A stretch of DNA of 64,000 bases, taken from NCBI RefSeq assembly GCF_963675965.1, contig NZ_OY780935.1, positions 3,150,501 through 3,214,500 of the forward strand, read 5' to 3'. A program made the translations under genes and the position numbers. The notes beneath the pieces are model-generated. The model was not told the origin of the DNA and ran no database searches. It was given only the letters and a program-made list of their open reading frames with translations. This DNA comes from an uncultured Celeribacter sp. Lineage in GTDB: Bacteria; Pseudomonadota; Alphaproteobacteria; Rhodobacterales; Rhodobacteraceae. Shown here one piece after another: positions 26,019 to 34,490 of the stretch (positions are counted from its first letter, which is position 1; each line of letters opens with the position of its first letter).

Positions 26019-26813
26019 GTGCAGCAATACCATGACCAGTTGAAAACCATCCTTGCGCAGGGGGTCGATACCACCGATCGCACCGGGACGGGCACACGGT
26101 CCTATTTCGGCTTGCAGGCGCGGTATCCGCTCTCTGACGGCTTTCCGCTGGTCACCACGAAAAAGCTCTATCTGCGTGCGATCATTCATGAACTTCTGTG
26201 GTTTCTGTCCGGCGACACCAACATTCGCTACCTTCAGGACAACAAGGTGACGATCTGGGACGAATGGGCCGATGAAAACGGCGATCTGGGGCCTGTTTAT
26301 GGCGCGCAATGGCGCAAATGGCCGGGTGGGGCACGCGGCGCCATCGATCAGATCGAGACGCTGTTGCACAACATCCGCACCAGCCCTGATTCCCGGCGTC
26401 TGATTGTGTCGGCCTGGAACCCGGCAGAGGTCGATCACATGGCGCTGCCACCCTGTCACACGCTTTGGCAGGTGAAAATTCTGGGCGGCAAGCTGCATCT
26501 GCAGCTGTACCAGCGGTCGGCGGACATGTTTCTGGGGGTGCCGTTCAACATCGCTTCCTATTCGCTTTTGCTGATGATGCTGGCGCAGGTGACGGGCTAT
26601 GAACCCGGTGATTTCATTCATTCCATCGGCGATGCGCATATCTATTCAAATCACATGGACCAGGTGGAACTACAGTTGTCGCGCAGCCCCAAGGCGCTGC
26701 CGCAGGTCAAGCTCAATCCGGATGTGACGTCGCTGTTCGATTTCAAATTCGAAGATTTCGAGGTCTGCGATTACGATCCGGACCCGGCCATCAAAGCCCC
26801 TGTGGCGGTGTGA
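26019..26813 (+). CDS. thyA: Thymidylate synthase
   Basis: A 264-residue enzyme methylating dUMP to dTMP with methylenetetrahydrofolate. Catalytic Cys146 is in LPPCHTLWQ, preceded by the RRLIVSAWNP phosphate-binding arginines, and the C-terminal IKAPVAV carboxylate is intact. The start is GTG 26019, with GGGAG upstream; the sequence MQQYHDQLKTIL is the expected N-terminus. It is 14 bp upstream of folA, which regenerates the dihydrofolate this enzyme produces. Confidence 0.97.
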   Translation: MQQYHDQLKTILAQGVDTTDRTGTGTRSYFGLQARYPLSDGFPLVTTKKLYLRAIIHELLWFLSGDTNIRYLQDNKVTIWDEWADENGDLGPVYGAQWRKWPGGARGAIDQIETLLHNIRTSPDSRRLIVSAWNPAEVDHMALPPCHTLWQVKILGGKLHLQLYQRSADMFLGVPFNIASYSLLLMMLAQVTGYEPGDFIHSIGDAHIYSNHMDQVELQLSRSPKALPQVKLNPDVTSLFDFKFEDFEVCDYDPDPAIKAPVAV

Positions 26814-26827
26814 GGGGGAGCCGGTTC

Positions 26828-27307
26828 ATGATCACGCTGATCGCCGCCCGCGACCGCAACGGAGCCATTGGCAAGGGCAACACCATTCCCTGGGAAGCGC
26901 CGGAAGACATGCGATTTTTCATGCGCGAAACCATGGGTGGGGCCGTCATTATGGGGCGGCACACATGGGACAGTCTGCCCGATTTTGCAAAGCCTTTGAA
27001 AAATCGTCTGAACATTGTGGTGTCGTCGCAAGGCGTCGATCATGATCATGTCTTTGCCACAGTGGAGGAGGCGCTGGCGTTTGCCCGGGCCGAGGGGCGC
27101 GCGCGGATCTACGGCATGGGCGGATATCGCATCTACAAGGCAATGCTGCCGTTAGCGGATCGGCTGCTGATCACCGAGGTCGACACCGAAGTCGCAGAGG
27201 CCGACACATGGTTCCCGGCCTTTGAGGCGGCAGACTGGCGCGAAGTGTCCCGGATCGCCCTGCGCGCAGAGACCCCGGCCTGCGAAGCGGTGGAATGGCT
27301 GCGCTAA
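26828..27307 (+). CDS. folA: Dihydrofolate reductase
   Basis: A 159-residue NADPH-dependent enzyme. MITLIAARDRNGAIGKGNTIPW, the catalytic-site acid in EDMRFF (Asp27-type position), VIMGRHTWDSLP and YGMGGYRIYKAML are all standard. ATG 26828 has GGGGGAG upstream; an earlier in-frame codon overlaps thyA and is not needed. Forms a thyA-folA operon, the two enzymes of the thymidylate cycle. Confidence 0.96.
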   Translation: MITLIAARDRNGAIGKGNTIPWEAPEDMRFFMRETMGGAVIMGRHTWDSLPDFAKPLKNRLNIVVSSQGVDHDHVFATVEEALAFARAEGRARIYGMGGYRIYKAMLPLADRLLITEVDTEVAEADTWFPAFEAADWREVSRIALRAETPACEAVEWLR

Positions 27308-27324
27308 GGCAGAGCCTGCCGCGC

Positions 27325-27966
27325 TTATGCGCCCTCGTCGATTTCTGAAAGGATGAACGTCGCGATGGCTGCGCCCAATCTTTCATGTGCGGCGGCGTCG
27401 AAATGTACGCCGTCGATGTCAGAGGCGGCAATCACTGTATTCGCATCGAAGACTGCAATGTCACGGGCCTCGGCCTCGGCCCGCATGGCGTCCTGCACGG
27501 TATCCACCTTGGCGCCCACACCGGCATATGTCTGTTCAAGGCAGCCCGTTGCCGTGGGTTTCGGCGGCAGGATCAGGAGCGGTTCAAAGCCACCATGACG
27601 CATCTGCATTTCTTCTGAGAGGGCAACATCCAGATGAAAACCGCAGGCCTGGGCAATTTCCTCTGGCGTGGCCTCGAAATGCGCCTTGAGATCATTGGTG
27701 CCCAGCATGATGGTCATGGCGTCGATCGGACCGTGGCTTTCCAGCGCCATGAATAGCCCCAGACGCCCATCCATATGCGGTCCCATTTCCGGATCCGGCG
27801 CGGCAAAGGTGCGACCGGGCAGGCCTTCTTCGATCAGGTCCCAGCCCAGCCGTTCGGCCATGACCACAGGCCAACGCCGGCTCAGCCGGGGCAGCGGGGA
27901 GGGTCGTTCATGCATCGGCTGCGTGCCATGAGTGTTGCTGTCGCCAAAGGTCAGGATCGTCGGCAT
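27325..27966 (-). CDS. SGNH/GDSL family hydrolase
   Basis: A 213-residue esterase-like protein. Block I ILTFGDSNTHG has the nucleophilic Ser (about residue 9), block III reads MLGTNDLK, and block V DGVHFDAAAH carries the Asp and His. Length and motifs match the arylesterase group of SGNH hydrolases. No signal peptide is seen, so it is cytoplasmic. ATG 27966 (MPTILTFGDSN) starts directly before the first strand. Convergent with folA (17 bp apart). Substrate unknown. Confidence 0.88.
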   Translation of the reverse strand: MPTILTFGDSNTHGTQPMHERPSPLPRLSRRWPVVMAERLGWDLIEEGLPGRTFAAPDPEMGPHMDGRLGLFMALESHGPIDAMTIMLGTNDLKAHFEATPEEIAQACGFHLDVALSEEMQMRHGGFEPLLILPPKPTATGCLEQTYAGVGAKVDTVQDAMRAEAEARDIAVFDANTVIAASDIDGVHFDAAAHERLGAAIATFILSEIDEGA

Positions 27967-28009
27967 GGGGGGCTCCGGGCGGGTCGGTTTTGATACGGCA
28001 AACAAATTG

Positions 28010-28035
28010 CGGCCCCAGACCTAAGTCCGGGGCCG
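28010..28035 (-). terminator. Hairpin terminator after the cold-shock gene
   Basis: CGGCCCC (28010-28016) pairs with GGGGCCG (28029-28035), and the interior GAC/GTC extends the stem. On the minus strand it is followed by a T-rich CAATTTGTTTG tract. Confidence 0.6.
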
Positions 28036-28058
28036 TGAAATCTCAACTGAATTGAAGC

Positions 28059-28265
28059 TCAGAGAGCTTGCAAATCAGACGCGGACGAACGTCCATCGCG
28101 TCCTTCACGAAGTTCGTAACCGATCTTCATGTTGTCGGCGAGGCCGGTCATCCCGGCGCGCTCCACAGCGGAAATATGGACGAAAACGTCCTTGCCGCCA
28201 TCGTCGGGCGCGATAAAGCCGTAGCCTTTAGTCGTGTTGAACCATTTGACGGTGCCGGTCGGCAT
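28059..28265 (-). CDS. Cold-shock domain protein
   Basis: A 68-residue nucleic-acid-binding protein. RNP1 is KGYGFIAPD and RNP2 is VFVHISAVE, with the N-terminal TGTVKWFN typical of CspA-family proteins. Acts as an RNA chaperone. The upstream 240 bp to the divergent ArsC-like gene contain no other gene and would hold the long 5' leader usual for csp mRNAs, though no structure was identified with certainty. Confidence 0.94.
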   Translation of the reverse strand: MPTGTVKWFNTTKGYGFIAPDDGGKDVFVHISAVERAGMTGLADNMKIGYELREGRDGRSSASDLQAL

Positions 28266-28505
28266 ATCCGTGTCTCCTCTAGTTTCATCCGCCGCAACGT
28301 GCGACGGGCCGGTGCAGCCAGGTCTTCCATGTCTTCCAGCTGCCCCGTAGAAAGGAGCGGTCGTTCAGAAGTCAGCAGTCACATGGGAAATGTTTGAACG
28401 AAGTCGGAATAAAGGCAAGCGTCAAGTTTATGACACCCGCTGTAGGTTGCATTTTTGCGTAAAATGCCGCCATTTCGGCAAGGAAACGGAGCTCAGGAGG
28501 CCAAA

Positions 28506-28817
28506 ATGACGCGAATCTACGGCTTGAAGACCTGCGATACCTGTCGCAAAGCGGTCAAGGCATTGGGGGCAGAGCTGCAGGATGTGCGGGAAAATCCCCT
28601 GTCGCGTGCCGATCTGGAACGGTTTCATGCCGCGTTCGGCGAGAAGATTCTCAACACCCGTTCGACCACATGGCGCGGGTTGGACGAGGCAGAGCGGGCG
28701 CGCCCCATGCTGGATCTGATCACAGAACATCCGGCATTGATGAAGCGCCCGGTGATCGAACGGGACGGGCAGTTGTATCTGGGCTGGGCGAAGGACGTGC
28801 AGATCGCGCTTCTTTAA
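28506..28817 (+). CDS. ArsC/Spx family protein (YffB-like)
   Basis: A 103-residue thioredoxin-fold protein of the ArsC/Spx group. The N-terminal YGLKTCDTCRKAVKAL has a C-x-x-C (Cys10, Cys13) as in YffB/Spx, and MKRPVIERDGQLYLGW is the conserved C-terminal block. Lacks the RxR anion site of true arsenate reductase as far as can be seen, so arsenate reduction is doubtful. AGGAGG directly precedes ATG 28506. Divergent from the cold-shock gene. Confidence 0.85.
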   Translation: MTRIYGLKTCDTCRKAVKALGAELQDVRENPLSRADLERFHAAFGEKILNTRSTTWRGLDEAERARPMLDLITEHPALMKRPVIERDGQLYLGWAKDVQIALL

Positions 28818-28886
28818 GTGGCGGGCCGGTTTAATTGTCTGGCAGGGCTGCCTAGTTAAGGCAGGTAAGAGTTTGGAGGTAAGGTG

Positions 28887-29273
28887 ATGCGCAATGCCGC
28901 GTTGGTATTGGGGCTCGTTGGCGGGCTGATTGGGATGGTGGTCGGGTTTTTCGGCTATGGCTATACCGAAGCGATCGACCACTGGGGCGAGGTCGAGGGG
29001 CTGTTTGAGCAGGTGGCCAATGTCGACCTGATCCGCTGGACAAGCTTTTTCGGCCCTCTTCTGGCGATTGCGGGCGGAGCCATGGCGCGGGTGCGCGCCC
29101 TGTGGGGCGGTCTGCTGATGCTGGCCGGGGGCGGGTTGCTCTATGCCGGCTATGGTTTCAACGTCTTTACCATGTTCCCCATCGGTTTTTGCCTGCTTGG
29201 GGGGATTTTGGCGATTGCGGCGGGCAAGCCCGATGAACCCAAGGCACATTTTGGTGCCGGTGGTCCGCAGTGA
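28887..29273 (+). CDS. Small integral membrane protein
   Basis: A 128-residue protein with three or four predicted membrane helices: residues 5-27 (ALVLGLVGGLIGMVVGFFGYG), a second around 52-67, a third around 71-88 and a fourth about 92-112. Glycine-rich helices and a short polar C-terminal tail (KPDEPKAHF). GGAGG at 28875-28879 fits ATG 28887; the GTG immediately upstream is less likely. Follows the ArsC-like gene by 69 bp, perhaps the same transcript, then a strong terminator. No family function recognised. Confidence 0.75.
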   Translation: MRNAALVLGLVGGLIGMVVGFFGYGYTEAIDHWGEVEGLFEQVANVDLIRWTSFFGPLLAIAGGAMARVRALWGGLLMLAGGGLLYAGYGFNVFTMFPIGFCLLGGILAIAAGKPDEPKAHFGAGGPQ

Positions 29274-29318
29274 GCGGGCGCTGAGCGCAGGTTTTCCTAT
29301 ATCATAAACCCCAAAAGC

Positions 29319-29350
29319 AAACTGGCCGCTCCGTAAGGGACGGCCAGTTT
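29319..29350. terminator. Bidirectional terminator between membrane protein gene and thrS
   Basis: AAACTGGCCG (29319-29328) pairs perfectly with CGGCCAGTTT (29341-29350), loop of 12 bases, T-rich tail on the plus strand and A-rich on the other side. It sits between two convergent genes. Confidence 0.85.
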
Positions 29351-29386
29351 TCGTTTGGCTCTGGCAAATACCGCGCCGCAACGTGT

Positions 29387-31333
29387 TTACTGCAGATCCG
29401 GCGGGCAGGCTTCAGCTTTCAGCTCGGCAACGACATCGTCAAGCGCGACCACGGCCGTTTTCTTTTCGCCAAGACGGCGCAGGGTGACGGTTTTTTCTTC
29501 GACCTCACGCGCACCCACGGCCAGAATGACCGGCACTTTGCCAAGGCTGTGTTCGCGGACCTTGTAGTTGATCTTTTCATTGCGAATGTCCGCCTCGGCG
29601 CGCACGCCGGCAGCTTTCAGCGCGGCGACCACCTCGTTGACGTAATCGTCCGCCTCGGACACGATCGAGGCAACGACCACCTGACGCGGAGCCAGCCAGA
29701 ACGGCAGTTTGCCGGCCGAGTTCTCGATCAGGATGCCGATAAAACGTTCGAACGATCCGACAACCGCACGGTGCAGCATAATCGGGCGATGCTTGGCCCC
29801 ATCCTGACCGATGTAATTGGCGTCCAGCCGTTCGGGCAGGTTCGGGTCCACCTGAAGCGTCCCGCATTGCCATTCGCGCCCAATGGCGTCGGTCAGCACG
29901 AATTCAAGTTTCGGCCCGTAGAACGCGCCTTCGCCTTCCTGGATCTCATAGTCATAGCCAGCCGCGCGACAGGCGTTGCCCAGAGATTCCTCTGAGTGAT
30001 CCCAGCTTTCCTCAGACCCGATGCGTTTTTCGGGGCGGGTCGACAGTTTGATCGACCAGTCGTTGAATCCGAGATCGGCATAGATTTTTGCAAGGAATTC
30101 AATGAACTTCTTGGTTTCCGGTTCAATATGCTTTTCTTCGCAGAAGATATGCGCGTCGTCTTGGGTAAAGCCGCGCACCCGCATGATGCCATGCAGCGCG
30201 CCTGAGGGTTCATAGCGGTTGCAGGAGCCGAATTCGGCCATGCGCAGCGGCAGATCGCGGTAGGATTTGAGACCCTGATTGAACACCTGCACATGGCAGG
30301 GGCAGTTCATCGGCTTGAGCGCGTTGACCGTTTTTTCGCGCGCATGTTCTTCGTCGACTTCAACGATGAACATGTTTTCCTGATAATTGTCCCAGTGGCC
30401 GGAGGCTTCCCACAGCTTCCGGTTCACCACCTGCGGCGTGTTCACTTCGACATAGCCGTCGCGTTCCTGCTGGCGGCGCATGTAATCCTGCAGCGTAGTG
30501 TAGATTTTCCAGCCGTTCGGGTGCCAGAAGATTTGACCCGGCGCCTCTTCCTGCATGTGGAACAGGTCCATTTCGCGGCCCAGCTTACGGTGGTCGCGTT
30601 TGGCGGCCTCCTCCATCATGAGTTCCCAAGCTTTCAGATCCTTGCGGTTCTTGAAGGCCACGCCGTAGATGCGCTGCAACATCGGGCGAGAGCTGTCGCC
30701 CAGCCAATAGGCGCCTGCCACATGGGTCAGCTTGAAAGCGTCTGCGGGCAATTGTCCGGTGTGCTGCAGGTGCGGGCCGCGGCAAAGGTCCTGCCAGTCG
30801 CCGTGCCAGTACATGCGGATGTTTTCGCCCTCGGGAATGCGGTTGACCAGTTCCACTTTGAACGGTTCGCCGCGGTCTTCGTAGTATTTCAGGGCATCGG
30901 CACGCGACCAGACTTCGGTTTTCACCGCGTCACGGGCGTTGATGATGTCTTTCATACGCGCTTCGATGGCGCCGAGGTCTTCGGGAGAGAAGGGCTCTTC
31001 CCGGTCGAAATCATAGAACCAGCCGTTGTCACGCACCGGGCCGATGGTCACTTTTACGTCGGGCCAAAGCTCCTGCACCGCGCGGGCCATGACGTGGGCC
31101 AGATCGTGACGGATCAGCTCCAGCGCCGGACCATCGTCCTGCAGGGTGTGAATTGCGATGCTTGCGTCCTCTTCGATCGGCCACTGAAGGTCCCAGTGCT
31201 GACCGTTGACAGACGCGGAGATCGCTTTCTTTGCAAGGCTATTGGAAATGCTTGCGGCCACATCGGCGGGGGTCACGCCAGCGTTAAAGCTGCGCGAATT
31301 GCCATCGGGAAATGTGAGAGAAATCGGTGCCAT
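29387..31333 (-). CDS. thrS: Threonyl-tRNA synthetase
   Basis: A 648-residue class II synthetase. Order of domains: TGS (residues 1-60), editing domain with RHDLAHVMARAV, then the catalytic core with MNCPCHVQVF (zinc cysteine), RYEPSGALHGIMRVRGFTQDDAH (motif 2) and RPIMLHRAVVGSFERF (motif 3), and the anticodon-binding domain at the C-terminus. ATG 31333 with GGAGAG upstream is preferred over a more distal codon. Many bacterial thrS genes carry leader regulation; the 184-bp spacer upstream shows no convincing operator copy. Confidence 0.97.
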   Translation of the reverse strand: MAPISLTFPDGNSRSFNAGVTPADVAASISNSLAKKAISASVNGQHWDLQWPIEEDASIAIHTLQDDGPALELIRHDLAHVMARAVQELWPDVKVTIGPVRDNGWFYDFDREEPFSPEDLGAIEARMKDIINARDAVKTEVWSRADALKYYEDRGEPFKVELVNRIPEGENIRMYWHGDWQDLCRGPHLQHTGQLPADAFKLTHVAGAYWLGDSSRPMLQRIYGVAFKNRKDLKAWELMMEEAAKRDHRKLGREMDLFHMQEEAPGQIFWHPNGWKIYTTLQDYMRRQQERDGYVEVNTPQVVNRKLWEASGHWDNYQENMFIVEVDEEHAREKTVNALKPMNCPCHVQVFNQGLKSYRDLPLRMAEFGSCNRYEPSGALHGIMRVRGFTQDDAHIFCEEKHIEPETKKFIEFLAKIYADLGFNDWSIKLSTRPEKRIGSEESWDHSEESLGNACRAAGYDYEIQEGEGAFYGPKLEFVLTDAIGREWQCGTLQVDPNLPERLDANYIGQDGAKHRPIMLHRAVVGSFERFIGILIENSAGKLPFWLAPRQVVVASIVSEADDYVNEVVAALKAAGVRAEADIRNEKINYKVREHSLGKVPVILAVGAREVEEKTVTLRRLGEKKTAVVALDDVVAELKAEACPPDLQ

Positions 31334-31517
31334 GTCGGCTCTCCTCGTCGGTTTGGCGCCTACCAAGCGCCCGGTTGCGGGTATATGTGTGCGCTCTATG
31401 TCTTATGTCGTGCGGGTGAAGTCAATGTAAAAGGCGCCGCGCTTTGGGAGGAGGCGCCGGCGATGGATTGCCAAGCCCGTGCTGCGGCGCTAGCTCTAGG
31501 TGAAAAGGGAGCCTGAT

Positions 31518-32261
31518 ATGACCGATTTTCTTGAAACATCCGCCGGACGTCGCATCGCCTACAATCGTTTGGAGGGCGAGGGCACCGGGGTCGTGTTTCT
31601 GGGCGGGTTCATGTCCGACATGGACGGCACAAAGGCTGTTGCGCTGGAGCAATGGGCTGCCGCACAGGGCCGCCCGTATCTGCGCTTTGACTATTCCGGC
31701 CACGGTCAAAGTGGCGGGACCTTCGAAGAAGGCTGTATCGGGGAGTGGGCCGAAGATGCGCAGGCCGCGATTGAGGCCCTGACCGAAGGGCCGCAGGTGC
31801 TGGTTGGCTCCTCCATGGGGGGCTGGATTTCCCTGTTGATGTGCAAGCGACTGCACGCGCGTGTTGCGGGGCTTGTCACCATCGCCGCCGCGCCGGATTT
31901 TACCGAAGATGGCTTTTGGGCGGGCTTTGATGCAGTCCAGCAGGCAGAGCTTATGGAAAAAGGCGTTGTCATGCTGCCCTCCGGGTATGATCAGCCCTAT
32001 CCGATCACCAAAAAGCTGATCGAAGATGGACGGGCGCAGCTTGTCATGCGCTCTGCACTGGCGCTGCCGTTTCCGGTGCGGTTCCTGCAGGGCACCGAGG
32101 ACAGCTCTGTCTCCGTGGACACTGCCAACGCGCTTTTGGCCCATGCGCAGGGCGATGATATTCGCCTGACCCTTGTGAAGGGGGCAGATCATTCCTTTTC
32201 GACGCCGGATTGCCTGAAGACCATCGAGGCGGCTATCTTTGATGTGCTGGCACGGGTCTGA
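31518..32261 (+). CDS. Alpha/beta hydrolase
   Basis: A 247-residue serine hydrolase. The nucleophile elbow GSSMGGW carries the catalytic Ser (about residue 97), FDYSGHGQSGG is the conserved loop before it, Asp in LQGTEDSSV and His in GADHSFS complete the triad. It resembles the ABHD10/BEM46-like esterase group. AGGGAG precedes ATG 31518. It is 45 bp upstream of a second alpha/beta hydrolase gene and likely cotranscribed with it. Confidence 0.88.
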   Translation: MTDFLETSAGRRIAYNRLEGEGTGVVFLGGFMSDMDGTKAVALEQWAAAQGRPYLRFDYSGHGQSGGTFEEGCIGEWAEDAQAAIEALTEGPQVLVGSSMGGWISLLMCKRLHARVAGLVTIAAAPDFTEDGFWAGFDAVQQAELMEKGVVMLPSGYDQPYPITKKLIEDGRAQLVMRSALALPFPVRFLQGTEDSSVSVDTANALLAHAQGDDIRLTLVKGADHSFSTPDCLKTIEAAIFDVLARV

Positions 32262-32306
32262 GCGGGCGATAGCAGCAGGGATGCAACCGGTGGAAAGGTG
32301 CGGTAG

Positions 32307-33020
32307 ATGACGGAAAGCCTTGTTCTGATCCCCGGGTTTTTGGCGGATGCGCGCGTCTTTACCGATCAGATTACCGATCTGAGCCGGTCACATGCTGTCA
32401 TGGCCGCGCCGCTGCAGGGCGACACCCTCACGGATATGGCCGATGCCATCCTTGCTGTTGCACCCCCGAAATTCGCTCTGGCTGGACATGATCTGGGGGC
32501 GGCGCTTGCGGCGGAAATCCTGCGGCGCGCACCGGGGAGGGTCGGCCGTTTGGCCCTGATATGCGGCAGTGCGCAGCCCGAGCCACCGAATATGGCGGCG
32601 GCCCGCGAGCCGCGCATGATCAAGGCCAAAACCGGGCGGTTCGGGGAGATTCTGCTGGAAGAGCTGCCGTCGACGGCTCTGGCCGAGTCGCCTTATCGCA
32701 ATGCCATTCGCGACCATTGGGTCGATATGGCGATGGAGGCGGGGCCGGACATTTATCTGGCACAGTCGCGGATCATGCAGCGGCGACCCGATCAGCAAAA
32801 TGTCCTGCGCCGGGCGCGCATTCCGACCCTGGTGATCGGCGGCGAGGCGGATACGATTTGCCCGCCGCGCAGACAGGAATTTATCGCCCAGCTGATGCCG
32901 CGTGCAGAGCTTCTGGTAATCAAACGGGCCGGGCATTTGCCCATGCTGGAGGCGCCTCAAACCGTGTCGCGGGCCCTGCGCGCCTGGCTTGAGGCCGACG
33001 CGCCCTATGTGCTGCGCTAG
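32307..33020 (+). CDS. Alpha/beta hydrolase-fold protein with Asp at the nucleophile position
   Basis: A 237-residue protein of the alpha/beta hydrolase fold. The elbow that normally reads G-H-S-x-G is AGHDLGAALAAE, so codon GAT at 32490-32492 puts Asp62 where Ser is expected. Acid and base are present in IGGEADTICPP and AGHLPMLE. Asp nucleophiles occur in epoxide hydrolases and haloalkane dehalogenases, so this may be one of those or an inactive homologue. Second gene of a probable two-gene operon; convergent with phaZ. Confidence 0.8.
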   Translation: MTESLVLIPGFLADARVFTDQITDLSRSHAVMAAPLQGDTLTDMADAILAVAPPKFALAGHDLGAALAAEILRRAPGRVGRLALICGSAQPEPPNMAAAREPRMIKAKTGRFGEILLEELPSTALAESPYRNAIRDHWVDMAMEAGPDIYLAQSRIMQRRPDQQNVLRRARIPTLVIGGEADTICPPRRQEFIAQLMPRAELLVIKRAGHLPMLEAPQTVSRALRAWLEADAPYVLR

Positions 33021-33050
33021 GGTGTACGCTCGGCGCTGGCAGCCGTAACG

Positions 33051-34343
33051 TCAGCTTGCCTTGGCGGTCTTGCGGCTCTTGCTGTCGGTATCTTTGCCGG
33101 CAACGACGCGGGGGCCGGAATTGGCATCGATGAAATCCAGCACGAGTGGCCGGATGTTGTTGCGCCAGCTTCTGCCCGCAAAAATCCCGTAATGGCCCGC
33201 ACCGGGTTCCAGATGAGAGGCTTTCTTACTGTCCGGCAGACCGGTGCAAAGATCAAGTGCCGCAACGCATTGGCCGGGGGCGGAGATGTCGTCCTTTTCG
33301 CCTTCGACGGTTTTCACCGCGACATCGGTGATTTTGCCGATGTCGACCTTTTTGCCCGCAACGGTAAAGCGGTTCTGGGCGATCTCCAGCCCTTTGAAGA
33401 TCCGTTCCACGGTCGACAGGTAGAATTCTGCCGTCATATCCATCACGGCCAGATATTCGTCGTAGAACTTATTGTGCTTGTCGTGTTCTGAGGCTTCGCC
33501 CTTGGCGACGCGCTGGATCTGGTTGGAAAAGGCGTCGGCGTGGTTTTCCGCGTTCATCGCGATGAAGGATGAGAGCTGGAGCAGCCCCGGATAGACCTTG
33601 CGTCCGACGCCTTTGTATTTGTAGCCGACCCGCTGGATCATCGCATGTTCCAACTGGCCCATGGTGACACGATTGCCGAAATCCGTGACCTCGGTCGGGG
33701 TTGCATCCGGATCGATCGGACCGCCGATCAGTGTCAGCGACCGCGGCTGTGCCTTGGGGTCTTCCTCGGCGAGATAGGCGGTGGCGGCCAGCGTCAGCGG
33801 GGCCGGTTGGCAAACGGCGATCACATGGGTGTTGGGGCCCAGATGCTTCATGAATTCGACGAGGTAGAGGGTGTAATCCTCGACATCGAATTTGCCTTCG
33901 GAGACGGGAATGTCGCGGGCGTTGTGCCAGTCGGTGACATAGAGTTCGCAATCGGGCAGAAGCGACACCACGGTCGAGCGCAAGAGCGTCGCGTAATGGC
34001 CCGACATCGGGGCCACCAGCAGGATCTTGCGTGCCATTTCCGGACGGCCCTGAACCTTGAAATGGATCAGGTCGCCAAAGGCCTTGGAGATTTCAACATC
34101 CACATCGACCAGATGGTCGCGGCCGTCTTCGCCCACGACAGAGCCAATGCCCCAGTCCGGTTTCGTCACCATGCGTGAAAACGACCGCTCGGTGACCTCG
34201 CCCCAGGCAGCGAGCCACTGGAACATTGGATTGGGCAGCATTGCCGTCGCCGGATAGGAGCCAAGCGCCTGCGCCGTCGCGCCGAGCCACTGGTTGGTGG
34301 TCCGGATCGTTTCCATCATGTCGTAGGTCGCCATATAGCGCAT
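33051..34343 (-). CDS. phaZ: Intracellular polyhydroxybutyrate depolymerase
   Basis: A 430-residue cytoplasmic PHB depolymerase that mobilises stored polymer. The cysteine-type nucleophile lies in VIAVCQPAPLTLAA (Cys178), as in Ralstonia PhaZa1, and APMSGHYATLLR and the C-terminal GAGHYGIFAGRSWR with the catalytic His are typical. ATG 34343 with GGGAGAG upstream gives the family's N-terminus (YDMMETIRTTNQW); the open frame further upstream is antisense to phaC. Divergent from phaC, so storage and breakdown genes share a control region. Confidence 0.93.
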   Translation of the reverse strand: MRYMATYDMMETIRTTNQWLGATAQALGSYPATAMLPNPMFQWLAAWGEVTERSFSRMVTKPDWGIGSVVGEDGRDHLVDVDVEISKAFGDLIHFKVQGRPEMARKILLVAPMSGHYATLLRSTVVSLLPDCELYVTDWHNARDIPVSEGKFDVEDYTLYLVEFMKHLGPNTHVIAVCQPAPLTLAATAYLAEEDPKAQPRSLTLIGGPIDPDATPTEVTDFGNRVTMGQLEHAMIQRVGYKYKGVGRKVYPGLLQLSSFIAMNAENHADAFSNQIQRVAKGEASEHDKHNKFYDEYLAVMDMTAEFYLSTVERIFKGLEIAQNRFTVAGKKVDIGKITDVAVKTVEGEKDDISAPGQCVAALDLCTGLPDSKKASHLEPGAGHYGIFAGRSWRNNIRPLVLDFIDANSGPRVVAGKDTDSKSRKTAKAS

Positions 34344-34444
34344 GCGTTCTCTCCCTGGTCGGGGTCTGGCACAAAGTGTCTCGGGCGGCTTTAGAGCGCC
34401 TTCCCACAGGCCCAGTCTATCGTTATCGTATTCATATAGTCTTA

Positions 34445-34471
34445 CAGCATTAGCAAATGCTGCAAGTGCAA
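34445..34471. promoter_or_regulatory. phaZ-phaC intergenic operator region (PhaR-like site)
   Basis: An inverted repeat CAGCATT-AGCA-AATGCTG occupies 34445-34462 and overlaps CTGC-AAGT-GCAA at 34460-34471, one mismatch from the CTGC-N3/4-GCAG motif recognised by PhaR of Paracoccus. It lies 20-46 bp upstream of the phaC start. Confidence 0.5.
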
Positions 34472-34490
34472 AATGATGGGAGGTGGCGAA

